Shown in pieces: positions 45,205 to 57,460 of a stretch of DNA of 64,000 bases. Numbering within the stretch: the stretch's first letter is position 1; the number at the start of each line of letters is the position of its first letter. Origin of the DNA: Isoetes taiwanensis (taxonomy: Eukaryota; Streptophyta; Lycopodiopsida; Isoetales; Isoetaceae); the NCBI GenBank assembly GCA_021234155.1, contig JAJEKV010000017.1, forward strand, positions 7,909,253-7,973,252. Direction: 5' to 3'. Made by a program: the position numbers and the translations under genes. Below the pieces are notes generated by a model. The model worked only from the letters and a program-made list of their open reading frames with translations, made no database searches and had not been told where the DNA came from.

Positions 45205-48200
45205 TATTAAAAGAATGACTGATTCAGAGAGAAATTTATGGAGGAATGCATACTATAGACAAAGGTACGCTAATTTAACTGAGAGAGACGTGCAGCCTCT
45301 AGAAGCATAGTAATTCCCAACATAACTCCCACCGACGAACGAAGACATAGGGTGCAAAGATGGAGAGAACATGCAAGGCAACGTTCAGATTCAATAAACA
45401 CTCCCACTAATATGTTGTCAGGCTCGATAGTAGGAATTCCTTTGTCATGCAGGCAAATCTACCACAAAACGAAATGAGATTGTTAGACCCCAACAAGCGA
45501 AGAGAATGTAGCGATGATTTAGAACAAGGGCATTTGGCACGTTAAAAGCTGTGCACGACGTATGAGCTTGGCAATAAATCGAACTTATACTATGTGTACA
45601 TGGAATAAGAGGTGCACATATTGCCAAATCCCACTATTGAATGTCGAGCAGGATGGATTTTATTGCAACAATGGAAGATGGTAGCTCCCACCATTACCTC
45701 CTTTGCCCGTACCATTGAACAATACAACATACCCGATTTTCAAACGGACGCCAGAAAGATTAATAGACTGTTTTGCTTCAGTGTGCTTGGAATCGATGGC
45801 GGATTTCTGAACCTAGATTTTCCTTCTTCCGTCACAATTACTGGTCGCACATATCACAGAATACTTCCTACAACAGATACAGAAAATCCTATACATTGGT
45901 ACATCTATGATGAATCACAACGTTATGTACATGCACGTAACCAAGCAGTGCCATTTCAATGGATTATGACCATTGCTTCGATTCTTTCTCAAATAAATCC
46001 ATTTATTAGTCATCTTCGAACCATGGGAAGCATGCATATGCCATCGGCATACATAACAATTGAAGGAGTTATAGCAAGCGATGAGATTGCAGCCATCGCT
46101 GAGGTTAACAACACAGCTGATATTAGGCCCCGTGTTGCTGGTCTTTGGGTGCAAAACCAAGGGGAACCAACCTGCATGAATATTCTAGACCCCATGTATG
46201 AACCACTTCAGTACCCTCTATTCTATCCGCACGACACATTAGGTTGGAGACCTACGAACGAGTACAATCTCACACAGTTGCAATGGTATAGAGTGAGGTT
46301 GTTGCATGAAGAACAATTCCTACAATTAGGTCGACTTTGCGGGGAGTACTTAGTTGATATGTACTCAAGGGTTGAGGATGCCCGACTGAACTACTTTAGG
46401 ACGTCAGTCTTTCGAAAGAGGAGAACACAATATGACGAGGATTACTCTGAGCGAGAGAACGATGATCGAAATGACGTCATCTTGCCTGCATCATTCTTAG
46501 GGAGTAAAAGATAGTGTTCAATGCAAGTAGCAGACGCGTTGGCACTTTCTCGGGCAAAAGGTTGTCCCACCTTATTCATCACAATGACAACAAATGTAGA
46601 TTGGCCTGAGATTTGGGTTGCACTTAGACCATGACAAAATGCCTCTGATGCCCCTATGGTTGTTGTTCGATGTTTTCATGGTAGGCTACCACGGTTGAAA
46701 GAGTTGCTACGAAAATTCTTTCAGCGGATATCATACATGATTCATGTCATGGAATTTCAAAAACGAGGATTACCCCATGCACATCTTGTGCTGCGTACAG
46801 AGCCTGAAATACCAATTGAATGTATTGATGAAATCATTTCTGCTGAACTGCCATCGGATCCAGTTCTTCATGCACAAGTCCAAAAATTTATGATACATAG
46901 GCACACAGAAAGATGCTCTGGCAACAATACCCCCTGTTGTTACAAGTTTCCAAAGCCTGTGAATCCCCTGACATATCTTGATTCAGAGAAATCCAGAGGA
47001 TATGTGGGTAGTTCCATATAATGCTTTCTTGCTGCATGAGTTAGATTGTCATATCACATTAGACATTGCGTCTACTGTGCATGTGTTCTCCTATCTCTAT
47101 AGTTACATATACAAAGGGTTCGATACTGCCAATTTTCGAGTAACTCAAGAGCACCAATCTACGTCTCAACCATCATCAATGAATAATCAACAGACATGTT
47201 ATACATCACAGTCCTTAGCAAGAAATGTTGAAGAAAGAACAGAGGCCATGAGAGAATCAATCCAAAATATATCAGTGGATCAAAGTGTAAGACAACCTTC
47301 TACAAATGAGATACGTGATTACGTCAGTGCACGTTATTTGTCTGCCACAGAGGCATCATGGAGGATAATGTCATATCATATAACAGATAAATTTCCATCT
47401 GTTAAATGCCTTCCATTACACCTACCATTGCCAAATACAAATTCACTCTTGGACCACTATTTTTTACGGCCCCTAGAGTCTGAGTTCGATGCTTTTACAT
47501 ACGTCCAATACTATGAGCATTATACATTAAGCACATGCAATGGCATATCTATTTTGCAACTCAAGAGCACCAATCTACGTCTCAACCATCATCAATGAAT
47601 AATCAATAGACATGTTATACATCACAGTCCTTAGCAAGAAATGTTGAAGAAAGAACAGAGGCCATGAGAGAATCAATCCAAAATATATCAGTGGATCAAA
47701 GTGTAAGACAACCTTCTACAAATGAGATACGTGATTACGTGAGTGCACCTTATTTGTCTGCCACAGAGGCATCATGGAGGATAATGTCATATCATATAAC
47801 AGATAAATTTCCATCTGTTAAATGCCTTCCATTACACCTACCATTGCCAAATACAAATTCACTCTTAGACCACTATTTTTGATGGCCCCTAGATTCTAAG
47901 TTCGATGCTTTTACATACGTCCAATACTATGAGCATTATACATTAAGCACATGCAATGGCATATCTATTTTGCAACATGGCGAATACCTAGAACAAGAAC
48001 GAGCAGGATATACAAAAAACATTGTGAAAAAGAGAACAAAGCAATCGATTATATGTAGAATACGCCTCTTACTGCCTCGAATTGGTGAAGCATTCTATCT
48101 AAGACAAATCTTGCTACATCGACCCGTCAGGACATGGGAAGAACTCAAGGTCGTAAATAATCAGCAATATGAAACTTATCGACAAGCTGCAGAAGCACAA

Positions 48201-48434
48201 GGACTAATTGGAGCATATAATGAAGCAATGTTAGTTATGGAAGAAGCAGTATCGTTGTCTCTAAGTCCCACACAACTACGGTTTTTATTTGCAATGGTGT
48301 TACTTGATCAAGCACCAGCAGTTGAAATATGGGACAAATTTCGAGTACTATGGAGGCATTGCACTAATAGGTTGGACGTTAGTAGTGGACCCAATCTCAC
48401 AAGTTTAGAACTATATAAATATTCGCAGTCCTAA
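45205..48434 (+). pseudogene. Helitron 3: Rep gene, broken, helicase lost
   Basis: Basic N-terminal repeats (RNLWRNAYYRQRYANLTER, RWREHARQR) lie at about 45215-45400. A zinc block RCTYC...GFYCNNG follows (about 45628-45670). The frame 45612-47021 then runs as one Rep ORF with two in-frame stops (TAG 46512-46514, TGA 46632-46634). It includes VLGIDGGFLNLDF, LFITMTTNVDWPEI (about 46570-46615) and the HUH motif FQKRGLPHAHLVL (about 46757). After a frameshift near 47000, YNAFLLHELDCHITL and YLYSYIYKGFDTANF continue, then a 416-bp tandem duplication. The end of the Rep region, PRIGEAFYLRQILLHRPVRTWEEL, follows (48070-48150), and it stops at 48434. No helicase is present. Compared with Helitron 1 it shares the HAH/HFH-type Rep and the basic N-terminus. 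Confidence 0.85.
47142..47973 (+). repeat. 416-bp tandem duplication inside Helitron 3
   Basis: 47142-47557 and 47558-47973 are head-to-tail copies with about ten differences by eye (for example AATCAACAGAC versus AATCAATAGAC, and GCACGTTATT versus GCACCTTATT). Both copies encode RESIQNISVDQSVRQPSTNE. The duplication breaks the reading frame. Confidence 0.95.
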
Positions 48435-49940
48435 ATAAATAAGGACTTATTAGTCTTTATCAAAAGAGCTGATTATAAACGTAGGTATCTCTAAATTTGC
48501 AAATCAACCATGCAATTTATTTTTAACATTCAAAGTCTATATGCACAAGGCAAGGGGAAGATGTGAAAAGTTTAAGCCAAGAATAATTACGTATTTTGAT
48601 TACCATCCATGTTCAAGACATTTTTGCCACGAAATCTTGAGGACATGCATGTTCTTTCGCATCTCAAGGATGTCGAGAATTGAGATCTATTTGACTTAGC
48701 ACAAAACTTCTTTTGCCGCAGGTTGGAGAAGAGAAATGTTCGCGGCGGCCGCAAGGCCGCCGCGATAAATTTCTTGTATATTTAAAAATAAATAAAGGTG
48801 ATGTCACGCTATGAGTTGCTCTTAAAGCTAGGTATGAATTATTGTTGTTCGTTATATGCGTTTGATGATACTTTGAATTAGTGATTAGCTAATTTCCTTT
48901 CAGTTTCTTGTCAACCTTGCCAACACAAAAATGCCATGAAAAATAGACAAAATACTAAGTCAGAGGATATCACTCCCTATAAATGCATAAGCGAAATATT
49001 AACATTGAAAAATAATGAGAAAAAGCATACGTGCTCAATTAAAGCTTACAACATCAAGGAACATCACTTTTTCTTGTAAGCTTTGGTGACACTCAATAAA
49101 AGAAGGCCGCTTTTGATGTTACAAGACCTGAGTTCAATATTGCAAGCTTATATGCCCAAGTTCAAAAGGTATTATGCACTAACATCTTTTTCCTGGTAAG
49201 TTTCGGTGGCACAACCAATAATAGAAGGCGACTTTTAATGTTACAAGAACTGAGTGAAAGTTACATATTGCAAGCTTATCATCACCACAGCAATTCACAT
49301 ACCTATATTTAGCCATGTCAATACTAACATTATATGCCCAAGCAAGCATTTCAGAAAGTATTATGCATTACTCTCACTACAATGACTCCTAATATTTAAG
49401 GAGATTAATTTGGATAATGCATTGGAAACCGATCTAGTGATGTTTATGAGCCCGAGACTTTTTCCTAGTATTGTGTTCGGATGCCGAGAATATACACTAT
49501 AGCCAGTTCCTCTTTTTAATCATAGAGTAGATGTTCAAGAGTTGAATCATAGCTAGTATTGTCTGATCATGGAAATCTCATCAATATGTTCAAATATCAA
49601 CTTCAAAGACAAGCAATTCTTTGTGTAGTTTTAGATTATTCTTCATTGCAAGATAATTATGTCTTCTTCCCATCTGTTAGATGGCGGCACAAGAATGCAC
49701 CATAAAATCTTGACCCGATTATGATATTGTGTTCAGAAATTTACATTTGAGATGACCTGGCCCTTCTCCTTTCTTCAGAAGTTCCCAAGGACTTCTGAAT
49801 TTCAGATTCCACAACTGGGTTTGTCTCTTGCCTAGAATCGTTTAGTCCTGTAATGATGACAAATCTTCTTGGTTTGTCTTCTTATGAGTTTTGTGGTCAA
49901 GAAATCAGGAGATCAATAGGAATGGCTAATGGCTGCTGTT
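48435..49940. other. No gene seen; one palindrome
   Basis: Apart from the palindrome at 48732, this holds two similar segments (about 49050-49160 and 49190-49280) with TTACAAGA(C/A)CTGAGT and GGTGGCAC/GGTGACAC, an imperfect local duplication. No recognised coding. Confidence 0.5.
48732..48774. repeat. Short GC-cored palindrome, AGAAATGTTYGCGG family (copy 3)
   Basis: AGAAATGTTCGCGGCGGCC and GGCCGCCGCGATAAATTTCT are near-perfect arms around GCAA. The core is almost pure G/C in an AT-rich region. Confidence 0.8.
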
Positions 49941-49947
49941 CTGTGCC

Positions 49948-50199
49948 TTGGTTTCAGACGACATGGCAAGTTCAAAAATCAGGGTGAATGCCAGGCAACC
50001 CTCTCCTTCCCAGTTCATCCGAGCCTTCTTTGCTTCTTCTTTTCAATTCGTCCAAGCCGTCTTTCTGAGACCAAATTCAAGGTTAAAAGCAGATGAGGAG
50101 CACACCACTATTTTGGCAAGTCTACCGAGAGTGACTGATAAAGATGAAGAGTCTGATGATGTTAAAGATGAAGAGTTTGATGATGTTGATGATGAATGA
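49948..50199 (+). CDS. Possible terminal exon with acidic tail, unrecognised
   Basis: A strong acceptor GGTTTCAG precedes an open stretch encoding MASSKIRVNARQPSPSQFIR, then FFASSFQFVQAVFLRPNSRL and an acidic tail ending DDVDDE at a TGA. The composition looks like real protein rather than noise, and the segment lies tail-to-tail with MFP1. I do not recognise a family and see no upstream exon with confidence. Could be the last exon of a neighbouring plus-strand gene or a captured fragment. Confidence 0.3.
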   Translation: MVSDDMASSKIRVNARQPSPSQFIRAFFASSFQFVQAVFLRPNSRLKADEEHTTILASLPRVTDKDEESDDVKDEEFDDVDDE

Positions 50200-50501
50200 T
50201 TCAATAGACTGAATTTTGTATCTACTACCTATTATAGTTTCAGCAAGTACTTGCTGCCACGCTACATGTCAAGTTTTGGACTGCAATTCCTACTATTATA
50301 TCACTTCTGACTCATATATATATAATGCATAAATCTGATTCCCACCATTATTAATAAATTCTGTTTCTTTTGTTCTATATTAACACCCATAATCTACTAC
50401 CAATAATGGGTAGAAAGTAACATCAACAATACAGTGTAGAACAATTTGCAAAAGACACCAGAGATAGTATGTATAGACTGCGTAGTGGCAATATATTCAA
50501 T

Positions 50502-50605
50502 GATAACTTTCTCCTCGGACTCCAGCATCTCCCAAACATATGAGTGTAGTGGCAAGATAACTTTATCCTCGGACTTTAGCATCTCCCAAACATATGAGCT
50601 GGGAG
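50502..50605 (+). repeat. 54-bp tandem duplication
   Basis: GATAACTTTCTCCTCGGACT at 50502 recurs as GATAACTTTATCCTCGGACT at 50556, each followed by AGCATCTCCCAAACATATGAG. It is in the 3' flank of MFP1. Confidence 0.9.
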
Positions 50606-50895
50606 GTGTAGTCCTTCAAAGGTTAGAAGATGTACAAAAGATCAAATTCTTTAGAGGTCAAATAATATATGAATGGCAGAGAAGATTCCCTTAGATCCCT
50701 CGGAGGTGCAATTTCATAATACTGCACCAATAACAAATTCATCAACCATACATCCGTATGTTAATGGCAACATATTTTGGTAAGAGGGTGCTTTTCGACT
50801 CAATTACCTCCTTGCATGTGACTATGCTCCTTCAACATCTAGTTTTTTTTCCCGATTATGGGCTGAACTAAAGGAAAAACGATAAAGTAACCAGC

Positions 50896-53828
50896 CTATG
50901 CATCTGAACTTTCTATCGCTGTTGTTACTAGAACTTTGTTCCCCTGAGATGCACCTCCATTTTTAACATTCACATCAAGACCATAAACTTCATCAAATTT
51001 CTGCCAAGGTGCAGGCATTTTCTTCTTAGAGACAAAAATGGGAGTTAAATTCAAGAATAGAAGCATGTAGGCACTTACCTGGTCTAGGTTAGAAACAATA
51101 AGTTCCATTTCTTTCATCTGCATTGCGATGTCTGTAGCTTCCCCTGATTGATCTTGAAGGTGCTTGCCCTGCAGAATATTTATGTTACAGGACTGGACGA
51201 CAAAGCATGTTCTAAGATGAAGTTTTATGAAAACCATGATTCAATGCTATGCTCTAAAATACAGTAGAATTCCAGTAGAGAATGTGCCATGAAAAGAGTC
51301 GATATTGACCAGTGAACACACATGTTATAATTCTCTTGCTGGTAGGTAGCAAACAACAAAAATCTCAATGTACCTGAAGATAGAGACATTCTTTTTCCGC
51401 AGAATCAGTAATGCCTTCTTCAAGCTTCTTCAGTAAGGAAACAGTCTCTGTACCAACCTGTGCAATGCTTTCCATTCTCAATCCTGCAGACTTTATCATA
51501 CTGGCCATCAGAGACGTTTGTTCTTTGAGTTTAGACAGTTTTGCTTCTGCATTCATGATCCCCTCTTCAATTTCTAAAGCTTTGGAAATAGCTGTCTGTT
51601 TCTCTTCAAGAAGTTTTACAAGAGCAGCCTCAGCCTGCATTGCTTTTTCATGCAGCTTTGTTGAATACGCCTTTTCTTTCAAAATATTTTCTTCAAGGGA
51701 AGCCTTTTCCGCGTCCAGTATGGAAACCTTTACATTTGCATCTTCTAAATCTTTACATAGAGAATCCAAAGATGCCCTTAACCCATTCATATCAACCTTC
51801 GCTTTTGAGAGCTCAGATTCCAGATTTTGCACAAGCATCTGCTCAGTTTCTAATGCACTTTTAGTTGCGAGGACTTCCTCTTCAGCATTAGCAGCCTTTC
51901 TTCTCTCCTCATTTAATTTGTTCGTTGTAAACTCAACAGTGTTAATGGCCTCATCAAGTTTGCCCTGAAGATTATTATTGGTAGTAATGGCGTCTTCCAG
52001 CCTTCTTTGCAGGTCTGATACGCTCTGTGAAGAGGCCACTAAGCCTTTCTCAGCTTCAGCTATCTGTTTTCTTAAGCTGGAAACTTTTCCCTGCTCTTCT
52101 CCTAGAGATGTAGTTAAAAGATTTATAGTTGTTTCAGATTCAATTTGCAGTTCTGCCATTTCCCTCTTAAGTTGATCCTTTTGCTCATTGCTTTTCTCCA
52201 TCTCTTTTGACAAGCTACTAACCTCAATTTTACTGTTTTCTAGATCTTTTGAGGCTATATTTAATTTCTCAGTCAGATTCCTTATGGTAACTTTTTCCTC
52301 ATTAATTATCTGTTTCATTCTTTGAATGTCAGCATGAAGGTCCGCAATAACCATTTCCTTTTCTTTTACCTCGTCTAACTTACCTGTAAGTTGGGAAGTC
52401 AATTTCTGTATCTCTGTTTCCTTCACTGCTAGATGCTCATTTGCCAGAGATAAATCCCGACTAGCCGACTTTCTTGTGGCATCCAATTCTTGCTCAACAG
52501 ATTTCAACAATTTAAGACTTTGCTCACCCTTAGCAGTGGCTGCAGCTAATTTCTTTGTTTCAGCTTCATAGTTATTCTCTTTTTCTATTAAGACTTGCCT
52601 TAATTCTGATATCTCATTCTCAAGCTTTTGAAGTTTTGTCGATGTTTTAGAAAGATCCCCTCTTGCAGTATCAAGTTCAGAAAGTAGGTTCTGACAATGG
52701 TTTTCTTTCTCATTAAATGACAATGTCAAATTGGAAAGAATTGTGTCCTTCTCTTCCATCTTTTTCTCTTCCAATTGTAACTGATTCTCTAATTCCAAGC
52801 TTCTGGCTTTTTCATTTGAAAAGTTTTCATGCAAGGACTTATATCTCTTCTCTGACTCTTCAACAGCGGAATGAAGACTTTCAACTTTGTTTTGCATATT
52901 CTGCATCAAGGCCTTTTGAGTACTTAATTCTACTGACAACTCTTTTGCCAGTTTCTTAGAAGAATGCAGTTCTTTTGACAAGGACATTTTTTCCTGGTTA
53001 ACTGTTTCTAATTCCTTCAATGATACCTGTTTCTGCTCTAACAGGCTGCTTTCCATGGTTTCTTTCATTGTAATGAGGTTGGCCTCTGCCTTTTGTAGCA
53101 TCAAATTTGCCTAAAAATATAGGAAAATAGATCAAGTAATCAATCTAAGTAACAAGGGAAATTGCATCACGGACTCACACTTTCTAAGGCCAAATCTGAC
53201 ATGGACTTGGCTTTTTTTTCCAACAAGAATAACGCGCCCAGTATTCCCGCCCCAACCACACCAAGTGAATTGAGAAAGCCAAGTGGAACAACTCCTGGAA
53301 TCTGCATTAGGATACCTCTATATTTCATTTACAGTAACATTTCCTTGACCTAAGATTAAGAAATCAGCAGTTCTTACTGCTTGTTCTGTGTCAGATGCTG
53401 CCCCCATTTGGTAAGTTGGTTCCCCATGTGGACTAAATTTTGAAGGAAACGGCATGTATTTTGCTTCTTCTGCATATGCTACAGGCTCTAGACTTGGAGA
53501 CGATTAAAATTCAACTAGTTAAAAACCTAATTATAGGTTTATGTACAACTGACTTAGAAAAGGAAATCATGCTTGACTTCTTACCGTATTCAATAGACGA
53601 CATAGAACCGAGGGCAATGAGCCCTAGCAATGCAGCCGTTCTTCTGCCGAATCTTCCTGGTGTCTTATACTCGCTATCTTTGTCAATATCTTGTCTGCAG
53701 ACAATTTTGTGTTTCATTTCCCTCGTTGTACACTGCTTCGTCCTTCTAGAGGTACCAATCCATGTGTTTTTCCGGTAGTAGAAGGGGGCAGTCGGGCTTA
53801 AACCCAAGGCTACCATGCTTATCGACAT
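50896..53828 (-). CDS. MFP1: MFP1-like (MAR-binding filament-like) plastid coiled-coil protein, intact
   Basis: Six exons with GT-AG introns: 53828-53585, 53487-53378, 53301-53179, 53110-51374, 51168-51079 and 51024-50896. They total 2433 nt, exactly 811 codons including TAG. Residues 1-60 are a Ser/Thr/basic plastid transit peptide. FGRRTAALLGLIALGS (about 60-75) is a twin-arginine thylakoid-type signal and AYA (85-87) a likely cleavage site. IPGVVPLGFLNSLGVVGAGI (about 119-145) is the membrane anchor. Residues about 160-740 are one long coiled coil. MFP1 proteins are thylakoid-bound, contact plastid nucleoids and help in starch granule initiation. The layout (twin-Arg signal, PLGFLNSLG..GAG.LGALF anchor, then coiled coil) matches the family; known angiosperm proteins are somewhat shorter. 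The C-terminal basic DNA-binding tail is not obvious here. It is the only intact gene model in the window. Confidence 0.88.
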
Positions 53829-54990
53829 ACTGGTCTAGCTCGAATTTTCAGCTATCGGTAGATTATCATTTGTGGGGTTATTGCTCTAAAAGCCGAGCGA
53901 CATAGCAATCTGCATAGAATGCGGTTGAAATGCTTTCAGGCAGCTGGGACTGGATTATCCAAAGGCTGCAATTGGTCGGGGTCTGCCCTTATCTTTGGGC
54001 CTATCTATATTCATCCACAGAACTGTCCGAGTCATTTCCATCAAATGAACTTTCACTTTCATGCTTTCCTTATCCTTTCGCAGGATCTAGCCTGTGGGTG
54101 GCCACAAAATCCTGTTGCAGAATTTCAAACTCAGATGAATATGTTATCCTGACGCTATATTAACGTGTTATTATTTTTCCTGGGCCCTTGGATCGTGGCA
54201 CAATTCGTAGGATATTCCCCCTCCACAGATCCTGGTCGCCCATCTGAGGTCTTTCTGGGGTCAAACTGGCCCCGTTGACCCACTTTTAAAGGGGGCACTC
54301 CTTACCACCATGTATTCAGGCACAGTGGTACCCGTACAATACAGCGGCACATGAATACATAATCTAGGCATGGCATAACTCAAACACAGCACCAGCATTC
54401 AAAGATGAGACGAGTCTGCAAAGAATCCTCGAGTGCTTGGCCTCAACAGAGCGATGCCAGAAACCAAGGAAGGGCAGAACCAGGCAGTTCCATCTATCTC
54501 TGCAGGCTCCATATACACATGCAGGTTCTAATAGCTCCCTGCAATCTCCCATGCAAATCCCCTGCTTTTTCCCCTCCATTGCAAAACAGCTTGGCCCTTC
54601 TCCAACTTTCGCACTGCCAATTCCATTTTCTGCACCTGTAACAAAAGGCTTTGACGTATCTGCCCGATTCTGCCCTTCTTTGTTTTCTAAGCCTGGCCAC
54701 GGTAAACAAGAGAAAAACCAGAGATAGAAAGCTTTGTGCAAGTGCACCACGCGCCCACCCATCCCTCACAAAAATAAACCCTAAATGCTTCTGTTTCGAA
54801 TCTAGGATGCCACTGTCAGCAATGTACGTATTCCCATACGAATATAACAAAAAACCATTAATATATGTTATAAAAATACGGTTTGTGATTGGGCAAACAT
54901 TATCAAACTCAGATGGAGATGTTATCCTGACTTTTGAAGGTGCGCTTAAATTACAAGTTTTTGCCCAATAACATCAGTTATGTATATAGG
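53829..54990. other. MFP1 upstream region; no gene seen
   Basis: Presumed promoter and 5' leader of MFP1. The phrase CAAACTCAGATG(A/G)(A/G)(T/G)ATGTTATCCTGAC occurs at about 54127 and 54904, a diverged direct repeat of about 26 bp. Overlapping open frames at 54360-54850 on both strands have no recognised domain. Confidence 0.45.
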
Positions 54991-55088
54991 AAAGTCCATT
55001 TACTGGACTTTCCTGATGGGGAAACCTGCCGACGCGCGGCAGCACAGAAGCAGGTTGACACGTCAGGAAAGTCTAGTAAATGGACTTT
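54991..55088. repeat. 98-bp hairpin (foldback) element
   Basis: AAAGTCCATTTACTGGACTT continuing TCCTGA (54991-55016) pairs with 55063-55088 over 26 nt with one mismatch. An inner pair AACCTGC/GCAGGTT and a GC-rich centre extend the hairpin. No target duplication seen. Confidence 0.8.
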
Positions 55089-56929
55089 GCTATTATGTGG
55101 ACAACAGATAGGCGACCATTCTATGCCACGTGTCGCCAATCCAACAGTCGAAGCAAGAAAGTCAAGTAAAAAAAACAAAATGTTAGTAAATGAATTTCCT
55201 GGAAAAGAAAGAGGAGGCAAAAATGCCACATGGCGGCACAAGAGGATTTGAGGGCAGAACGACGCCTATCTATTGTTTACATAGAGGGTAATTTTAAATA
55301 AAATCTCTTGGAAAATTTACAAGTAAATTTAGTCCAAATTTTACCGTGAATATATCGATACTTCTTAGTTAATCCCTTAATCCTTGCTTTGTTTAGGCTT
55401 ATGTTATGATATTGAAGAATTAATATGGGAAGGTTGAGAACATGGGTTTTGTCCAATTGAATATGGATATCATACATGCTAAAAAAACAACACCTTTGGT
55501 TCATCTTTGCCATGGCACACAGTACACTCCAAATAGTCGAAATGATTTATATAGCCACATTTAAAGATCTCTTAAGTCTAAGTTAAATTAATGGTGTAAA
55601 AGCCATTTTATTAAAAAAAGAAAAAACGCGCACCACAAATAGCAAGGCTTGGGCAGTGTAACGTGTGCGGTAGCATCCACCATAGCAAGATCTACCATTA
55701 CATTGCCGCCATCGTGAACACCCCAAATAGCCGAGATCCAATATTGTTGCCCCAAATGGCTAATTTTCCTGTATGATTTGTTGTCTGCCATTCATAAATA
55801 TAAAAACATGGGACAACATCCATTTTAACAGGAGCTTGCCCAAACCTTAAAACCCACGAAGTGTGCTAGCTTCTTAAAATTCCCTTTTCCAATTGTTCAA
55901 ACTGTCCATATTAACAGGAGCTTGCCCAACCCTTAAAACCCATGAAGGGCTGCTTGGTTTCTTAACATCCCCTTTTTCGATTGCTCAAACTATTGCTCTG
56001 ATAAGTTACTACTGCCAAAGGAAAGTATAAAACAGAGGCCATGGACATCCCAAACGCTTGGAGATCTTAGGCTCCAACCTATTTTCTTACACTGGCCACT
56101 GGAAAAAGAGCCTCCTGAGATGAATTTGTTGCCGAATGTATGGCTGGCATTGCATTGGGGTTCTGGAAAAGGGGTGATCCAAATTTCTATTCATGAATCA
56201 AAATTTTTGAGTTCTGTCATCTCTGATTGAGCACCACAGGCTGCAATTGCAGCTAAAGTACGTGAATTTGCCACACTGGTACGAGTTTGCAGGAACTCCA
56301 TCAGATTTGCTTTTGGCACCATTTCCTTCTGCCTTTAACATTAACAAACATGTTAAGCCCTTTAGAATATTAATTAACCAAAGTCTTGTCAACAACTGAA
56401 CAACCCCAAATCAGACCAATCCCAAGTGGGCTTCAGCATGCTTTCGCATTCTTTGGGATACTTTACCAATTCGTGCTAAACAACATACTGGACAATTCAC
56501 GACGGGGAAGTAACCTTATCATTGCCTCTAATTTGTTTCACCTCTGCATCATAAGCCCGAGCTATTTTGTGCTTAAGATTCGGAAGATTTCCCCTGTTTC
56601 TGGCCTCTGTGGCATGAGCTCATAGTTTTGCTTAAATTTGGATGCCTGATTAACTCCATTGATGCAACCTTCTGGGGCCGAATATGATTGAGAAACGCAG
56701 CCTGAACATGCACAAGAAAGGATGTCATGCTATAGCAGACACGTAGGCGCCCAAAGGATAAACTGAGCATAGAAATGAATGCACCAACCATTTAGAACGA
56801 GGAGGGAAAATGCATTATTGGGCCGACCCTCCAAAATAGGACCGGTCCAATAGTGCATTCAATTCAATTCGATTGATAATAAGTATCGATGAATCTGACC
56901 AACAATAATAATAGCCCCCTCCTCCCCCC

Positions 56930-56960
<31 letters not shown>

Positions 56961-57152
56961 ACCATGGACAAAAAATAGGCCAATCAATGGCTGGCACGTC
57001 AGCGTCGGACCATGCCGCCCTTTGCTGGCCGGACTTACGAGCTATATTTTTCTACTGTTTTTTTCCACTATAGCCAGCTAATTGGGCAGCCTTTTAGAGC
57101 AATTTGTTTTTTGCACAGATCATGTTTTGGAGCTCCACTTCAGAATCGAGCC
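55089..57152. other. No gene identified; exon-like remnants and a tandem duplication
   Basis: TTAACAGGAGCTTGCCCAA(A/C)CCTTAAAACCCA recurs at about 55825 and 55911 (86-bp period, two units). On the minus strand, an acceptor TTCAG at about 56702 precedes an open stretch (one frame EGCINGVNQASKFKQNYELM), and 56340-56180 reads MEFLQTRTSVANSRTLAAIA. These look like decayed exons of a host gene that I cannot name. A C-run plus about 26 A at 56923-56957 is low complexity. Confidence 0.4.
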
Positions 57153-57460
57153 TTTTTTTTTTTTTTTTTTTTTTTGAAGAACGTGTCATCAATATATTAA
57201 AAGAATGATAATGTTACAAAGCAAGTGAGGAGGAAGGAGAACTGTTCCAAAGAGCCTTTTGGAGCTGTGCCTCTCCAATTTTGATTGCAATGATATTCTT
57301 TTTAATCGCCAAGCCGCGAATTCTTGTGAGTTGATCTTGCCGTTTTCTTTTGCATTTTGATTTTCTTAGATTAATCTTCAATTGCTCAATTGGGCTTTGC
57401 TTAACAGCTTCTGCCGGGTTTTTCTGTTCTTGTAGAACAATTTTTTTCTCCGGCACTAAT
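57153..57460 (-). mobile_element. LINE-like 3' end with poly(A)
   Basis: About 23 T at 57153-57175 followed by GAAGAACGTGTCATCAATATATTAAAAGAATG resemble the tail of the LINE at 29046 (T-run then GAAGAATATAAGAATGTATTAA), i.e. a minus-strand retroelement 3' end. The basic Lys-rich frame 57456-57214 has no clear domain. Confidence 0.45.

Noticed and set aside
51411-51968. 185-codon open frame on the plus strand
   Set aside because: It is the antisense shadow of the MFP1 coiled-coil exon (53110-51374), which has the real domain and splice sites.
54360-54850. Overlapping open frames of 96-132 codons on both strands
   Set aside because: No domain, biased composition or splice context; both strands are open at once, which suggests chance in a less AT-rich patch.
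54127-54932. Target-site duplication of about 26 bp flanking a 750-bp insertion upstream of MFP1
   Set aside because: The two copies differ at several positions and the interval lacks a tail or inverted ends; kept only as a diverged repeat.
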